64,000 bases of DNA, taken from assembly GCF_964355755.1 (NCBI RefSeq), contig NC_092676.1, positions 18,210,288 through 18,274,287 of the forward strand, read 5' to 3'. The notes under the pieces are model-generated. The model searched no databases and was not told where the DNA came from. It saw only the letters and a list, made by a program, of their open reading frames with translations. A program made the translations under genes and the position numbers. Shown here in pieces: positions 48,006-59,693 of this stretch (the stretch's first letter is position 1; each line of letters opens with the position of its first letter). Source of the DNA: Antedon mediterranea. Lineage: Eukaryota > Echinodermata > Crinoidea > Comatulida > Antedonidae.

Positions 48006-48632
48006 CCAAAATGTAATGGATTATGCGAACTGTCGCCTTATTGTTATGCTTACGTTGCGACCTTTTTAAAAAATGTTATTACATTTTAAAACATTTACAT
48101 ACAAGAAATAACAGAAATATATCTTTAAAAAGTGATTTAAAAAAAAACTATCGCATAAATTAATTACATCGGTAATACTTTGTTCTAGAATACAAATATG
48201 ATAGATTGTTGAAATGAAATTGAAAAACTTGTAAGTAAAACACTCATTAGTTCGCAATTATTTAAATTTCATTTGTATTTTTTGGTAAGTGTAAAGTCAA
48301 TGATTAAAATTAAGAGATTGTTCCTAGCCTTAATTTGACAAGGAAAAATATACCACTTTACAGTAATAATGAAAAATGGGATTTAATATAATATGTTTAT
48401 AAGTACGTAACAAAATTTCCTTGTTTTCACCAGAATACATTTCTATAAAAATTCATCGGTTTTTTCAAACCTTTTTGTTTCACCAATTTTTTTCCAGAAA
48501 TTATGAATTGAACCAAAAATTTGTTGATATAATAAAAAGTTGGATTTACAATTATGCCTTTGCTTAAAATAATCTATTTCTAATATTTTTCATTCATTAT
48601 TACTGACCTATTTACTACCATTTTTGCGTTTT

Positions 48633-48725
48633 GCATTTATATTCAAGATTCAAGAGATTCAAGATTCAAGATTCAAACTTTATTCTTATCCATTTCTGGA
48701 AATTCCATTGCTTGCATTATTATAA
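48633..48725 (-). mobile_element. 3' tail of a LINE-type retroelement
   Basis: On the minus strand it ends GGATAAGAATAAAGTTTGAA then several TTGAATC units, the simple-repeat tail typical of CR1/L2-like elements. Confidence 0.5.
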
Positions 48726-49529
48726 ATTACAGAACAACAATTTAAATTGCATTACAAAAAACATACTTGACATATTTATATATATAAACAATAAAATGCA
48801 AAACTAATAAGTACATTTCACTTATAGTTTTCATCGTTTGTAATTTTTGTGAAGAAAAAAATTATTATCCTCTATTGTAAAACAATACTTTGACTTTTTG
48901 TCAATCAATTTATAAAATTATTTTCACTACTACAGTTAAAGATTGTGAGGTAAACTTCAAGGTATACAAAAAATAATGTAAAAAATTAGTAAGGTATTAC
49001 TATAGCTTTGAATGCACATCACTATTGTTAATTAATCTATAAAATAGTATTACTTACCATAGCGTGTTACTTTCTGTATACACTTCTTTATAATCGTTTT
49101 GAACACTTTACTTGTTAGATTGCTGATCTATACCATTTTCAAAGTTGAGCTATGTTTTATATACAATATTTTTTAAAGGAAATAAATATATTCTAAATTT
49201 ATCGCTGTATAATTTCCGCTATAATCTAAATCCGTGCATTAATGATTACTTCATAATTTCATTAAATAACATTTTACCTAAACAAAACCAGGTAAGGATG
49301 TGGGTTAGTATAGATTTCCCCTTTCTTAGCTAGCACCACAGGTACGATTTGGACATCAAAATGTTGTTTATTTGATTTAACCGTGGGAATAAAGAGAAAT
49401 ACTCTCACTCTTCCCTAATTTTTATTTTTATTAACATCCGAAAAATAATGATTAAACATTACTGCAATTGATATTTGAGATGGATGACTGTGTTTATTTT
49501 TTAAATTTTTTATTTATCTTTATTTCTTA

Positions 49530-49920
49530 CGAATCCGAAAACTCGCCTATTACAGGATTTAATATTCTAAAAAGTATCATACTTATATCGTTCTAAGTAT
49601 ACTGCCTCAGACGTAGTGGCTTATGCCTCTCCTCTAATTAAGGTGGGCACTGGACGAGAGAAGCCCATGGTCAATGTTGGGACCAGCCAAATGTGCTTTA
49701 AACAGTCATGGCTTAGTCATCATTCAGATGTAAGACTAATTGACATTGTCGTTTACGACAGAAGTCGGCCGTATATAAATATATATATATATCGCTTAGG
49801 CTAATAAGGAGTGGAATAGAAAGAGTCGCGGTGTTATACACCATGGCATTAGGTTAGGATCGGATTGAACCCTTGACCTTAAGATTGGAAGGATGGCATG
49901 TTAACCACCAACACTATAAC
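49530..49920 (-). mobile_element. tRNA-derived SINE
   Basis: On the minus strand: head TAGTGTTGGTGGTTAACATG, B box GGGTTCAATCC, body with CTCTTTCTATTCCACTCC, and tail AATCCTGTAATAGGCGAGTT. Head, body and tail match the repeat at 31015-31250, but without its triplication. Confidence 0.65.
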
Positions 49921-51761
49921 AAACAATTTGTTACGTTTCCAAGACAGTTTACGCAAAAAAAGAAAGAGAAAGAAATTGAAAATTAAATCATGGCCAAAAA
50001 CATTTTATACCATATTTATAGCAACCAATCTTTATTCCCGGTTTAATATGATATTAAGGTATGACAATACCTTCCTGTTATTAAATGTTTCTTGAAAATG
50101 AATGAACCTAGAAACAATTTATGAAAAAAAAGTCTTTTTATCTACTCCACTACGGGCAAGATGAGACAAGTAGGCCTATGCCTTATTTCTAATCTTGATC
50201 CCAATAATGGTCTTTAGTTATAGTAATATTTTGTATATTTGTGGAGTTTTCTTTTTTTTTCTTTTTAATTTTACCACCATATATTATTACCATTATTGAA
50301 CATATTGAACACCGGAAATATGTAAAGATTATAATGAATATAACACTATGATTATACATTGCTTTACTTTTGTAATTAACACCAATTAACGTAAATATTT
50401 AAGTAACTTGTATGTTTAAAATAAATTTAATTTCACAGTATGAGGGAACATCGCGTATTCACCGCTCTGGATCCAGTCGTATCTCTTCTTTTCTTTTTTT
50501 TTTTTAAAGTGTATCTATTTTATTTATTTCACCATAATGCAAGAGCGTGACCTGGGCATGACGAGCTGCTTAATCGTTACTACTTGGTACTTGGTGGTTG
50601 TCCTCTTGAAAACTCCACAAGGAAATCTGACAAAGACGCCTCAGGCTTAATTATTAATTATCATTATTGTATTCAATTTTATATTATTTCTGATTATGTT
50701 CATCACCCTACATGAAGCTCACATACTTAATTTGTTGCTAAAAAATGTGCTTCTGTCCTAATTATAAGAATACAGACAAAATATACTTGTACACTTGCAT
50801 TAATATTGTTGAAGGGAATATGTGTACCATTAGATTGCTGTAACATTACATCATAAGCGATAAATTGTAACATCACAACATTGTTAAATTAATTTGAATC
50901 TTTAGCCCCCCCCCCCTCCCCCTCCTCCATCATTATATAATGCTCTTTTTCTATTTCTGTTATTTCGATAATTGTTATGTTGATAAAATGTAAGAAACAT
51001 TTGCTTATTTCATTGTTATTTCCTAATAAAACCACAACTGTTGTTTTATAAAATTGCATATAACATTTATTCCATTACCCTTTGCTTTGCAATGTTTTAC
51101 TTTCATTTCTAACAATTATATAATTTGAAAAGTGTAATAGGTAAGGACCGAGGATTTATGAAATACTAAACATTGCTGACAATTAAACGACTTACGTTTT
51201 TCAGAAATTATTATCGAAAAGTTTGTCAATATCGTGCATGATAACGTAAGGATGTATGCGATTGATCACCCGAACTGTCGATTGTGATTGGTGGTCAACT
51301 CACTTGCGTTGCGTCGACCGGTGGCGTTGATATCAATAGTGATGGAACGGCTGTGAGCGCTCACTGGTTAAACCCAGGGGCCCCCTGAGCAGTGTCCAGG
51401 GGCCCCCCTGAGCAGTGTCCAGGGGAAAAACAGGCATTAAGATATGTCAAAAAGGGCTAAAAACACCCGAGGCTTCCAGCATTGGAGGGCCACTTTGGTT
51501 TCCTAAGCCAGGGGCCTCATGCCTCTGCGTTACGCCACTGTAAATAGTATGTACGGCATGCGCACATATCATGAGGTTAACCAATACCACTTTCAATACA
51601 ACTCTTCATTATCTAAACAATCAAGTCTCATATATTTATTTTACTATGTTACTTTGATTGCATCTTCTAATTATTGTCTTCTTCCTTGGCAAATATTTCA
51701 AATTGGCAGGGAATATCTCAACAATCATATTATTGTAGTAGCAATTCACAAAATGTATTAA

Positions 51762-52034
51762 TTACCATTTATTTATAAACGAAGCCTCCTCTTTATTTTG
51801 CAAAAATAATCTAGAAAAGAAACCCATCTCGAAAAGACGTCCACCACAGAGTCCTAACAAGAAGAAGCCCGTGGGCTTCTTTTTCGCGTTTTTACGGTAA
51901 CAATTTAAATATCTTTCATTTCCGACAGGATCCGGAATGGAATCCAATCTTCCTGGAATGGGGGACTGATTGTGTTCCTTCTCATCGGTATTGATTGATC
52001 CACGTCCCACGCATCTTACTATTTTATCATCCAC
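51762..52034 (-). CDS. Unrecognised open frame, doubtful
   Basis: A frame of 90 codons with a more protein-like composition than its surroundings: RCVGRGSINTDEKEHNQSP and IPGRLDSIPDPVGNERYLN, then a Lys-rich and hydrophobic end. It starts from a non-ATG codon, has only a weak acceptor before it (AAGGAAACAG) and no homologue comes to mind. It could be a remnant exon or chance. Confidence 0.2.
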   Translation of the reverse strand: MDDKIVRCVGRGSINTDEKEHNQSPIPGRLDSIPDPVGNERYLNCYRKNAKKKPTGFFLLGLCGGRLFEMGFFSRLFLQNKEEASFINKW

Positions 52035-53228
52035 TGTTTCCTTATAGATATTCAGGTAAGTTGTAAACAGGTTGGTAATGAAATGCGGAACTATTTAAGA
52101 AAATAACCACCATCTATATTGCTTTTTTATGTTATAATTTTTGTTTGCTTTTTTTGTAATTTAAAGTAAATGTTTATTGGATTTAATTCAATGTATATAT
52201 GGAATTGACAACTAAACAAAACAGCAACAAACTAGAGTGACACGGATCCATCTGGGTCATCCGGTTCACCATCAAATATAGATTTTAAAATATATGACAA
52301 GGATACTAAATATTTATTTTAATTCACTTTAGGCACGATGACGTACCTTTTACGCTTGTTTTCCATTAGCCTGAGTTATGATTGATTGCACGTTTTTCCA
52401 CGTCATTAAAAGTAGGTGAAAACATAATACGCATGCGCATTAGTGATATAAAATATCTCATATCATTTTGTTCAAAAATCGTCGTGAAAATAAAACGGTG
52501 CCTTTATTATATTGTTTTTTTTCTTTACTCGAGTATAGTCCATGTTTTGATTGAGAGTAAGTTAACGCTAAAATGAAACCCTGAAGGTGGAAGGGGGAGT
52601 AGTGGTGGGGGTGCGAACGAATTATCAGTTTGTATGACGTTTGTGGTACCATAACAGCACTAACCTAGTAACGGTGGCCTCTCTTCCTACACTATTTATA
52701 AATTAGTTGTAATTAAGGTTAAAGTATAATAAAACTATATATTACCCGGACATACCATTCTATTTAAAGTTTTACAATGCCCACCACGCCCCGTTTTCAT
52801 TCGTCGTCGTGTTTTAAGAGAATAAGTATAGGACCATTTTAGATAATCGGAAATACCAGTCACTTAAGATGCTATTAAATGTAAATGTTTTTATTGTAAA
52901 TAATAATAAACATCCACTCTCCGCCACACCTCAACTAGGCCATATTTTGGAATAAACTACGCCTTGAATAAACGTCCCTGGGCTATGTTTTTTTCCTTGC
53001 CCCGTCACATGCATAACATGCAATCTTCTATTATTACACACTTCTATTTACTGAGTAGATTCATGACTTCCAAGAACTAAAATTTACCAAGCATCTTGAT
53101 ACTTGTTTTCGTTACCGTTAAAACTACTCCACAGACTACGACTTGCTTGCTCGATTCCCACTTGTTGGTCAATCGACGCAATTAAATGCAAGAAGCACGT
53201 AAGGACGTTAACGCAACGTAAGCGTGTT

Positions 53229-53347
53229 AAAGCTTGGTTCCCACTCGTTTGTGATTGCTAACTGTCTATAACTTCGCTTTTCATTGGTTAAAACGCTTGC
53301 GTTGCGTTTACGTCCTTGCGTTACGTTCTAGTGGGAACCAAGCTTTA
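53229..53347. mobile_element. MITE family 3, internally deleted copy
   Basis: AAAGCTTGGTTCCCACT joins directly to CGTTTGTGATTGCTAACTGT; the right half through TTCTAGTGGGAACCAAGCTT is almost identical to the copy at 47821-48005. A further half copy (GTTGCGTCTCTAGTGGAAAC) follows to about 53448. Confidence 0.8.
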
Positions 53348-53958
53348 CCAATGACAAGCGACAGCCGAATAAATCATCGCTTGTGATTGGTCAAATCCTT
53401 ACGTTGCGTTACGTCGTTGTGTTGCGTCTCTAGTGGAAACCAAGCATAAGCCCGCCGAAACATAAATAACCAATCATCACGACCTTAACTGTTGTTTGTG
53501 CAAACCGCAATTGGGTCAGCTCGTTGTACCGGGAAATAGTTTGACAATATTCGGGATGTTGTTTTTTTTTAAAGGCCTAGGTTGCACCAAAACTGTATGG
53601 CATTTCTTACTAATTGAAAACGTCTATGATGTAATAATATTTCATTATTTTAATCCTAAGACCATAGATTGTCAGAACTTTGCAATTCCTTCGGGTCCAC
53701 GATGTGGGTTTCATTTCCCTTTTTTTCGATTTTCATTTTCCCGACAAAATATCTAGTTCCTACGTCATGTGTTCCGGTTGTTAAATTAGACAAAATTAAA
53801 TTGATCGCCAAACCACATAGCTTTGTTTGCGATTGCTGTGCTTTCCTAACACAAATACTAAATAATATAATTTAAATTTATTTGTAGTTCACATAAAATT
53901 TACCTTTAATGGCCGAAACCATCATATTCCAGTAAGATAACAAGAATTTAAATCATTT

Positions 53959-54306
53959 TTAAAGATTATTTTCTCCCTGAACGTATTTAAAAAAAATTTT
54001 TCTTGAAAATTCTATTTTAATGTCACATAATAGTTATTCACTTTGACCAAAGATTTTTGGGTCGAAACAAATGAATTACCTGAAAAACTGTAATTTAAAG
54101 CAAAACAAAAAAAAAGTCAAATTTTCTGTCAGGATAATATGTTTTGGTAAAAAAATTAATCCTTATGATTGTTGAATGAAATTCTTATTTTAGTTCGTTT
54201 TTTTTTCTACAGAAGTAAATACTTATTATTAAAACTGCAAAATGGCATATTCAAATTCTGATTTTATTAGTCATGTTTCATGTTTTGTTGGAGAACAATA
54301 CATCTT
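53959..54306. mobile_element. MITE family 2, copy E (ends worn)
   Basis: TTAAAGATTATTTTCTCCC at the left; GGAGAACAATACATCTTT at the right, where the last TTAA is lost. The body AATTCTATTTTAATGTCACA and CTTTGACCAAAGATTTTTGG matches copy D in orientation. Confidence 0.75.
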
Positions 54307-54601
54307 TGACATCTTTTCCTACCATATGATTTTAATTAATTTTATCTGGTGGAGATGATCTGGCATTCCCTCCAGTACTGCCTGGATCCGGGCCTCTCCA
54401 GCATTCTCGCATTGCATTTTATCATTTGTTTTAAATTACGGTAGTTTTTTTTTCTGAATTACTGCTGTTACCCGTTTTTTCATTAATGCTGAGAATGTTT
54501 TTTGCAGATCTTTTTTTTTTCTTTTATTACTAAAATATATTCATTTCGTAATGACGTTTCATAATATTCATAAATTACCATATTCATCTCTTTAAATATT
54601 A

Positions 54602-55492
54602 ATTTCTTAACACATTCATTTCTTAGCGCATTCATTTCTAGCGCATTTATTTCTTAGCGTATTCATTTCTAGCGCATTCATTTCTAGCGCATTCATTTCT
54701 AGCGTATTCATTTCTTAGCGCATTCATTTCTTAACACATTCATTTCTAAGCGCATTCATTTCTAGCGCATTCATTTCTAACACATTCATTTCTAACGCAT
54801 TCATTTCTTAGCGTATTCATTTCTAGCGCATTCATTTCTAGCGCATTCATTTCTTAGCGCATTCATTTCTAGCGCATTCATTTCTTAGTGCATTCATTTC
54901 TTAGCGCATTCATTTCTAACGCATTCATTTCTAGCGCATTCATTTCTAGCGCATTCATTTCTTAGTGCATTCATTTCTAGCGCATTCATTTCTAGCGCAT
55001 TCATTTCTTAGTGCATTCATTTCTAGCGCATTCATTTCTAGCGCATTCATTTCTTAGTGCATTCATTTCTTAGCGCATTCATTTCTAGCGCATTCATTTC
55101 TTAGTGCATTCATTTCTTAGCGCATTCATTTCTAGCGCATTCATTTCTTAGCGCATTCATTTCTTAGTGCATTCATTTCTTAGGGTATTCATTTCTAACG
55201 CATTCATTTCTTAGCGTATTCATTTCTAGCGCATTCATTTCTTAGCGTATTCATTTCTAGCGCATTCATTTCTAACGCATTCATTTCTTAGCGTATTCAT
55301 TTCTAGCGCATTCATTTCTAGCGCATTCATTTCTAAGCGCATTCATTTCTTAGCGCATTCATTTCTTAGTGCATTCATTTCTTAGCGCATTCATTTCTAG
55401 CGCATTCATTTCTTAGCGCATTCATTTCTTAGCGCATTCATTTCTTAGCGCATTCATTTTCTTAAACATATTCATTTCTTAACATAATCATT
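54602..55492. repeat. Minisatellite, 15/16-bp unit, roughly 55-60 copies
   Basis: Units GCGCATTCATTTCTA and GCGCATTCATTTCTTA alternate irregularly, with variants GTGCATTC, GCGTATTC, ACACATTC. Stop codons occur in most frames, so it is non-coding. It grades on the right into AACATAATCATTTTAACATA and then the dispersed repeat also present at 39960. Confidence 0.95.
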
Positions 55493-55559
55493 TTAACATA
55501 TACAATTCATATTTTAGCATATTCATTTGATAACATAATCATATTTTAGCAAAGTAATT

Positions 55560-55775
55560 TCTTAACATAATCATATTTTAGCAAAGCAATTTCTTAACAT
55601 AATCATATTTTAGCAAATTAATTTCTTAAATTTTAGCATATTCCTGCAGATCTTGATATTTGTGTTCTTATTGTCAGGAAACAGCGTGTCATTCAACCCA
55701 AGACCAACTTTTACTTTTCCTACTAATGTTATAAGTTTATTATTAGGCCTATATTGAATATAGGCCTACATTAAC
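55560..55775. repeat. Dispersed repeat, copy attached to the minisatellite
   Basis: TTATTGTCAGGAAACAGCGT, CCCAAGACCAACTTTTACTT and TATAAGTTTATTATTAGGCC match 39960-40150. Confidence 0.75.
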
Positions 55776-56454
55776 CGAACTGATTTAGATATTACTACAT
55801 TCCAACCACTAATCCATATAGGCCTATCTTGAAGGCTAAAACCTCAATGGGAAATCACCTTCTCTTGTAATTAATACCACGAATCCCTTCTCTAATTAAT
55901 ACCACAAAGATAAATCTTGTCCTGGTGTATCCGCCTGGTAGTACACCTAATAGCCTACCTTATATGTTATTATATGTCCATTGACGTCATCAATTTATAT
56001 ACAAATAAGTTGTATTAAATTATTTTTAGTGACATCTTTGATGGAGTACAGAATCCTGTAGGCCAGTACAAACTATTGAGTGGCGATTTATTTCTTTCAC
56101 AACAAAATCATCCATTTGAAACTGTTTGTGAATGTTTATTCCACGAAGAAAACTAAAGAGACTAACATCTTCGAGCGAGATACTCTAAGCCCTCATATAG
56201 TATCGATTCATTATTTAAAACAAGAAATATTTCTTACAAAAAAAGGCCGCTCGACTTTTTGACGTAACACTTTTAATTATTGTTCTTTCTTCGTAAATAA
56301 TGATTTATTATCAATAATTTTTTTAACAATCAGTAGTAAACATTTTTCGTAACGTAAAATAGTCTAAGTAGAATAAAAACTTTGAGCGAGTATACTCTAG
56401 GCATCATATAGTATCGATTGATTTAATTATTTTAAAATATATATATATATATAT

Positions 56455-56481
56455 CAGGGACGAGTTAAATTTAACTCTTCC

Positions 56482-56573
<92 letters not shown>
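56455..56573. repeat. (TA)n microsatellite with a hairpin at its left end
   Basis: About 44 TA dinucleotides at 56485-56573, and a shorter run before 56453. Between them CAGGGACGAGTTAAA and TTTAACTCTTCCCTG form a near-perfect hairpin (one mismatch). Confidence 0.9.
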
Positions 56574-56576
<3 letters not shown>

Positions 56577-56701
56577 ATGAGGGCGTATCAATTTGATCTC
56601 TGTTGCGCGTGCGTACAACTGAGGACTAGTGCTGTTCCGCCGTACCACGCCGAGAATGTAAAAGAGTCGTTATCCAATCGAGTTCGAACAATACCATGAA
56701 A

Positions 56702-56773
56702 GCCCCAGTGGTCTAATGGTTAGGACATCTGCATATCAAGCAGGCGGTCCGAGTTCGAGTTTCGGTTGGGGCT
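56702..56773 (+). tRNA. tRNA-like gene with anticodon ATC (possible pseudogene)
   Basis: A 72-base cloverleaf can be drawn: acceptor GCCCCAG/TTGGGGC, anticodon arm TCTGC-ATATCAA-GCAGG and T arm CCGAG-TTCGAGT-TTCGG all pair. The A box TGGTCTAATGG is perfect; the B box is weak. The sequence is closest, from memory, to tRNA-Glu, but the anticodon triplet is ATC, which would read the Asp codon GAT; eukaryotic Asp tRNAs normally carry GTC. It is flanked by (TA)n runs. Either an odd functional tRNA or a tRNA-derived repeat. Confidence 0.5.
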
Positions 56774-56880
56774 ACTTTTTCTCATTCTCACAGATTTCCT
56801 CATCTTTATCGTTTCAAATTAATTAATTAAATTTCAGTATATCACCAGGCGGTTTAGAATTAATGTTCTTTGCCTCTTGT

Positions 56881-56884
<4 letters not shown>

Positions 56885-56921
<37 letters not shown>

Positions 56922-57060
56922 TTGCACTGATGAAGGGCTAGTGTTGCCCGAAAGCTCTGCTATCTTTCCTGGCTGTTTTACTTTCGTTTTTATTTAGCTT
57001 TTCGCTTCTTTTTTTTTGTATACTCCATTGAGATCCAGCCACTGATACCCACAGCATTGT
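56885..57060. mobile_element. Retroelement relic beside (TA)n
   Basis: ACTGATGAAGGGCTAGTGTT and GCCCGAAAGCTCTGC resemble the non-coding end of Penelope-like elements found in many invertebrates. There is no frame. A TA run at 56887-56918 precedes it. Confidence 0.35.
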
Positions 57061-57299
57061 CATTTTTTTCAATAATTTGCTTTTGGATTTATATATATAG
57101 TATATATGTAATTTTTTTTATACATTTATAATAAACTAGTGACGACGAAAACTAGGTGATACACCATGTTTATATACCATTATTAACAAAGTATTTATTA
57201 AGTTTTTTTGGGGGAAAATCCTAAATTAATGTTCTGATGTAAAGGATGCTTGGCCGCTTAATTAATTAATTAGTATAAACTAAAATAAAATAGTCAAAT

Positions 57300-57450
57300 T
57301 ATGTGCCAGATAATGGGGTATCTGGTTAAATTTAACTGTTTATTATTATTTTAGAAGTGAAATCAGTATTTTTTTGTTCATTTTTCTATGGCAGTGATAA
57401 ACTTCATTAAAACTTTTTTTTGTAATCTTCATTTTCATGTTTTTTGAATG
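57300..57450. mobile_element. MITE family 2, fragment
   Basis: CAGTGATAAACTTCATTAAA and TCTTCATTTTCATGTTTTTT match the right half of copies D and E, ending in GATCTTTACA. Confidence 0.5.
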
Positions 57451-57903
57451 AGATCTTTACATAGAATCTGTACTCATTTATTCGACCTATGTGCCGTAGT
57501 TGGGGGCGCTATGACAATAAATCAAAACACTCTTATATTGCGAGATGAGCTATTGCATAATAAACGTGTACAAATCAGCAGCATGGATGGCTCGTATTAG
57601 GACTATGTTTTAAAATGAGTAGATTCATTCCTCATTTCAATTATATAAAAGCCTATATATTACAACCAAAACTATTAAGAAAAGCGATGTCAAAGATAAT
57701 TCACATTAAAAACGGTAGGTATTGTCTGTAGTGCATAAAATTGCAACAAATATTCTAGGCCTAGGCCTACCGTGTGGTGTGTGGTGGAGGCAGTTGAATC
57801 AGGCGAGGCGGCACAGAATCGCGCTGTCGCCCGCGAATATACGATGATGCAATATGATGAAACTAACAGGAATGGCTTTGTGATTTTTAGAATTGTATTA
57901 TTT

Positions 57904-58050
57904 GATTAAAATGTTGGCGCTAATGCAGTTTCGTACCCACCCCTTAAAATTACTCAAAATCTTCATCCAACCTACTCACGAGTTGTCTACAACATTCTGC
58001 AATCATAAAATTGTAAAAAATCGATAATTTTTTATTTAAAACTATTTTTA
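57904..58050. repeat. Left arm of a 150-bp inverted pair
   Basis: GATTAAAATGTTGGCGCTAA through CTATTTTTA. It pairs with 63755-63912 read in reverse, including GCAGTTTCGTACCCACCCCT and CTACTCACGAGTTGTCTAC. Confidence 0.85.
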
Positions 58051-59693
58051 GGTGATCATTTAGAATAAAATGATCACCTATTGTTATTGTACAAAATCTT
58101 TATTGGTTATCCGCAACGAAGTTGCTGATAACCTCTTGTGATTGTACGAAATCAACATCAACTTTTTATTTTTCTTCTTTCTTTCTGTATGATTTTTGTG
58201 GCACGTTTTTCTCTAAAACTTGCAAACATAACATTTTGTTAACTATGTTAACATTTTGACATTTATGTAACGTCGTCAAGCGAAGCTTTTCATGATGTTT
58301 ACAATTGCGCAACGTGACGTACGCGTGATTTAACGATTTTCTCGTATTTAACATATGTCAAAAACCAAACAACATTTTAAAGTGAAACTTTGCAAAAGTT
58401 TAATTTATATCATGCGCTAACTTTCTGTTGGAAAAAAATTGCGTGTTTTACACAAAGTTACGCGCGCACGCGCATTTAAAATTTCAAAATGCGCAAAATT
58501 AATTTATAATCAACTTTCTACGCGTTTCAAGTCGTTTTAAGCATGTCAAAAATTCCCACGCGTGCGCACATTTTTACGTGTGCGGTGCGCACGTAGCATT
58601 GAAAACGTATTTTTTTCACGTGATTTCTGTTTTTCCAGCCTTTTCAAGTAATTTTACCAAATTTTAAACAATTTCGACTTAAAGAGATGTCATACGAGCA
58701 CGTCGAATTGGACAATTTGCGCGCGTTTTTTATGAAAAGGTTAAAAAATTCGTTTAAAATATGCCTTTTTTTAAACAGTAGTAATTTCTAAACTAGACGG
58801 TCAACTTTTTGTGGATGGCATATTCTGGAAGTAGATGAGTTGTAGATATCGGATTAGGTATTAATATGGCCAACCGGACATTGTGACGTCATCGTATGGC
58901 CACGCGAATATAAAATTTAAGATTTTTGTATCTTTCGTCATTGCTCATCACATTGAATAGAGCGCATCTCCACTTATCCGTTTTCCATTTTCACCCCGAT
59001 TTTGATATTGTCTAGGTCAATCAACTATCTTTCGCATGAATTAAAAATATTTTAATTTTTATGACGTCATCATACCTAAAAATTGAAATCACGTGTGGCA
59101 TCAATTTCATCTTTACAGTAAATTTTAATCTGTTATAGCTCGTAAGAATAAAATGTGATAATCACGATTAAAACTTTTTCTGGAAGCTATTGGATTGTAG
59201 ATACGAAATTATGTAAAAATGTTGCCAATCGGATATTGTGACGTCATCATATGGCCAGTTAAATAAAAAAGGTCGTATTTTCATCTTTTGCGTCATAATT
59301 CATTACATTTAAAAGAGCGCGCATCAATATTTCACGTATTCAAATTTCTTCTACACGCTAATACGTTGTTGCTGAGATAATTTCGTTTCGGAATTGCTAC
59401 CTTCGCGTTTCATTTTAAAACCGTCAACATGTTAAAAATTGCAATAAATAGCGGGTCCCGTAATTTCACCTATTCTACACTGTATGTGATATGGATACAG
59501 ATTATACTGTGTATACTATATATGAATTTAAATAATAAAATTCAGCAATAACAACATATCATATTCTTCAGTTCAGGTCCTAATGCCAACGTGAACACTT
59601 CCTTTTGTCCTCAACCTATCCCCTTAATGTTAATGTTGCACCACTTGTGCGGCGGATAACCAAACTCGTCAAAGTGACGAGTTACATGTCTAG
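58051..59693. mobile_element. Helitron-like unit 1
   Basis: It ends with hairpin AACTCGTC-AAA-GTGACGAGTT, a short spacer, then CTAG followed by T (59690-59694). This is the classic Helitron 3' terminus. Near the left border are two hairpins, AATGATCACCT with its complement and TTATCCGCAAC...GCTGATAACC. The unit has no Rep/helicase frame. Its body is about 85-90% similar by eye to unit 2. The exact 5' end is not fixed. Confidence 0.6.

Larger units (their letters stand above)
48006..53228. other. Intergenic sequence, no gene recognised
   Basis: AT-rich sequence with a LINE tail, the SINE above, homopolymer C at 50906-50914 and a GC-rich duplicated stretch GGGGCCCCCTGAGCAGTGTC at about 51377-51424. 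One unrecognised frame is listed separately at 51762-52034. Nothing else can be supported. Confidence 0.5.

Noticed and set aside
53496-53875. Two overlapping plus-strand frames
   Set aside because: No family recognised, no splice sites, and the region lies between transposon copies.
54602-55492. CRISPR-like appearance of a regular array
   Set aside because: Animal DNA, no spacers: the units are directly adjacent 15/16-bp repeats, a minisatellite.
56454-56648. Frame with a long Ile-Tyr repeat
   Set aside because: Translation of the (TA)n microsatellite.
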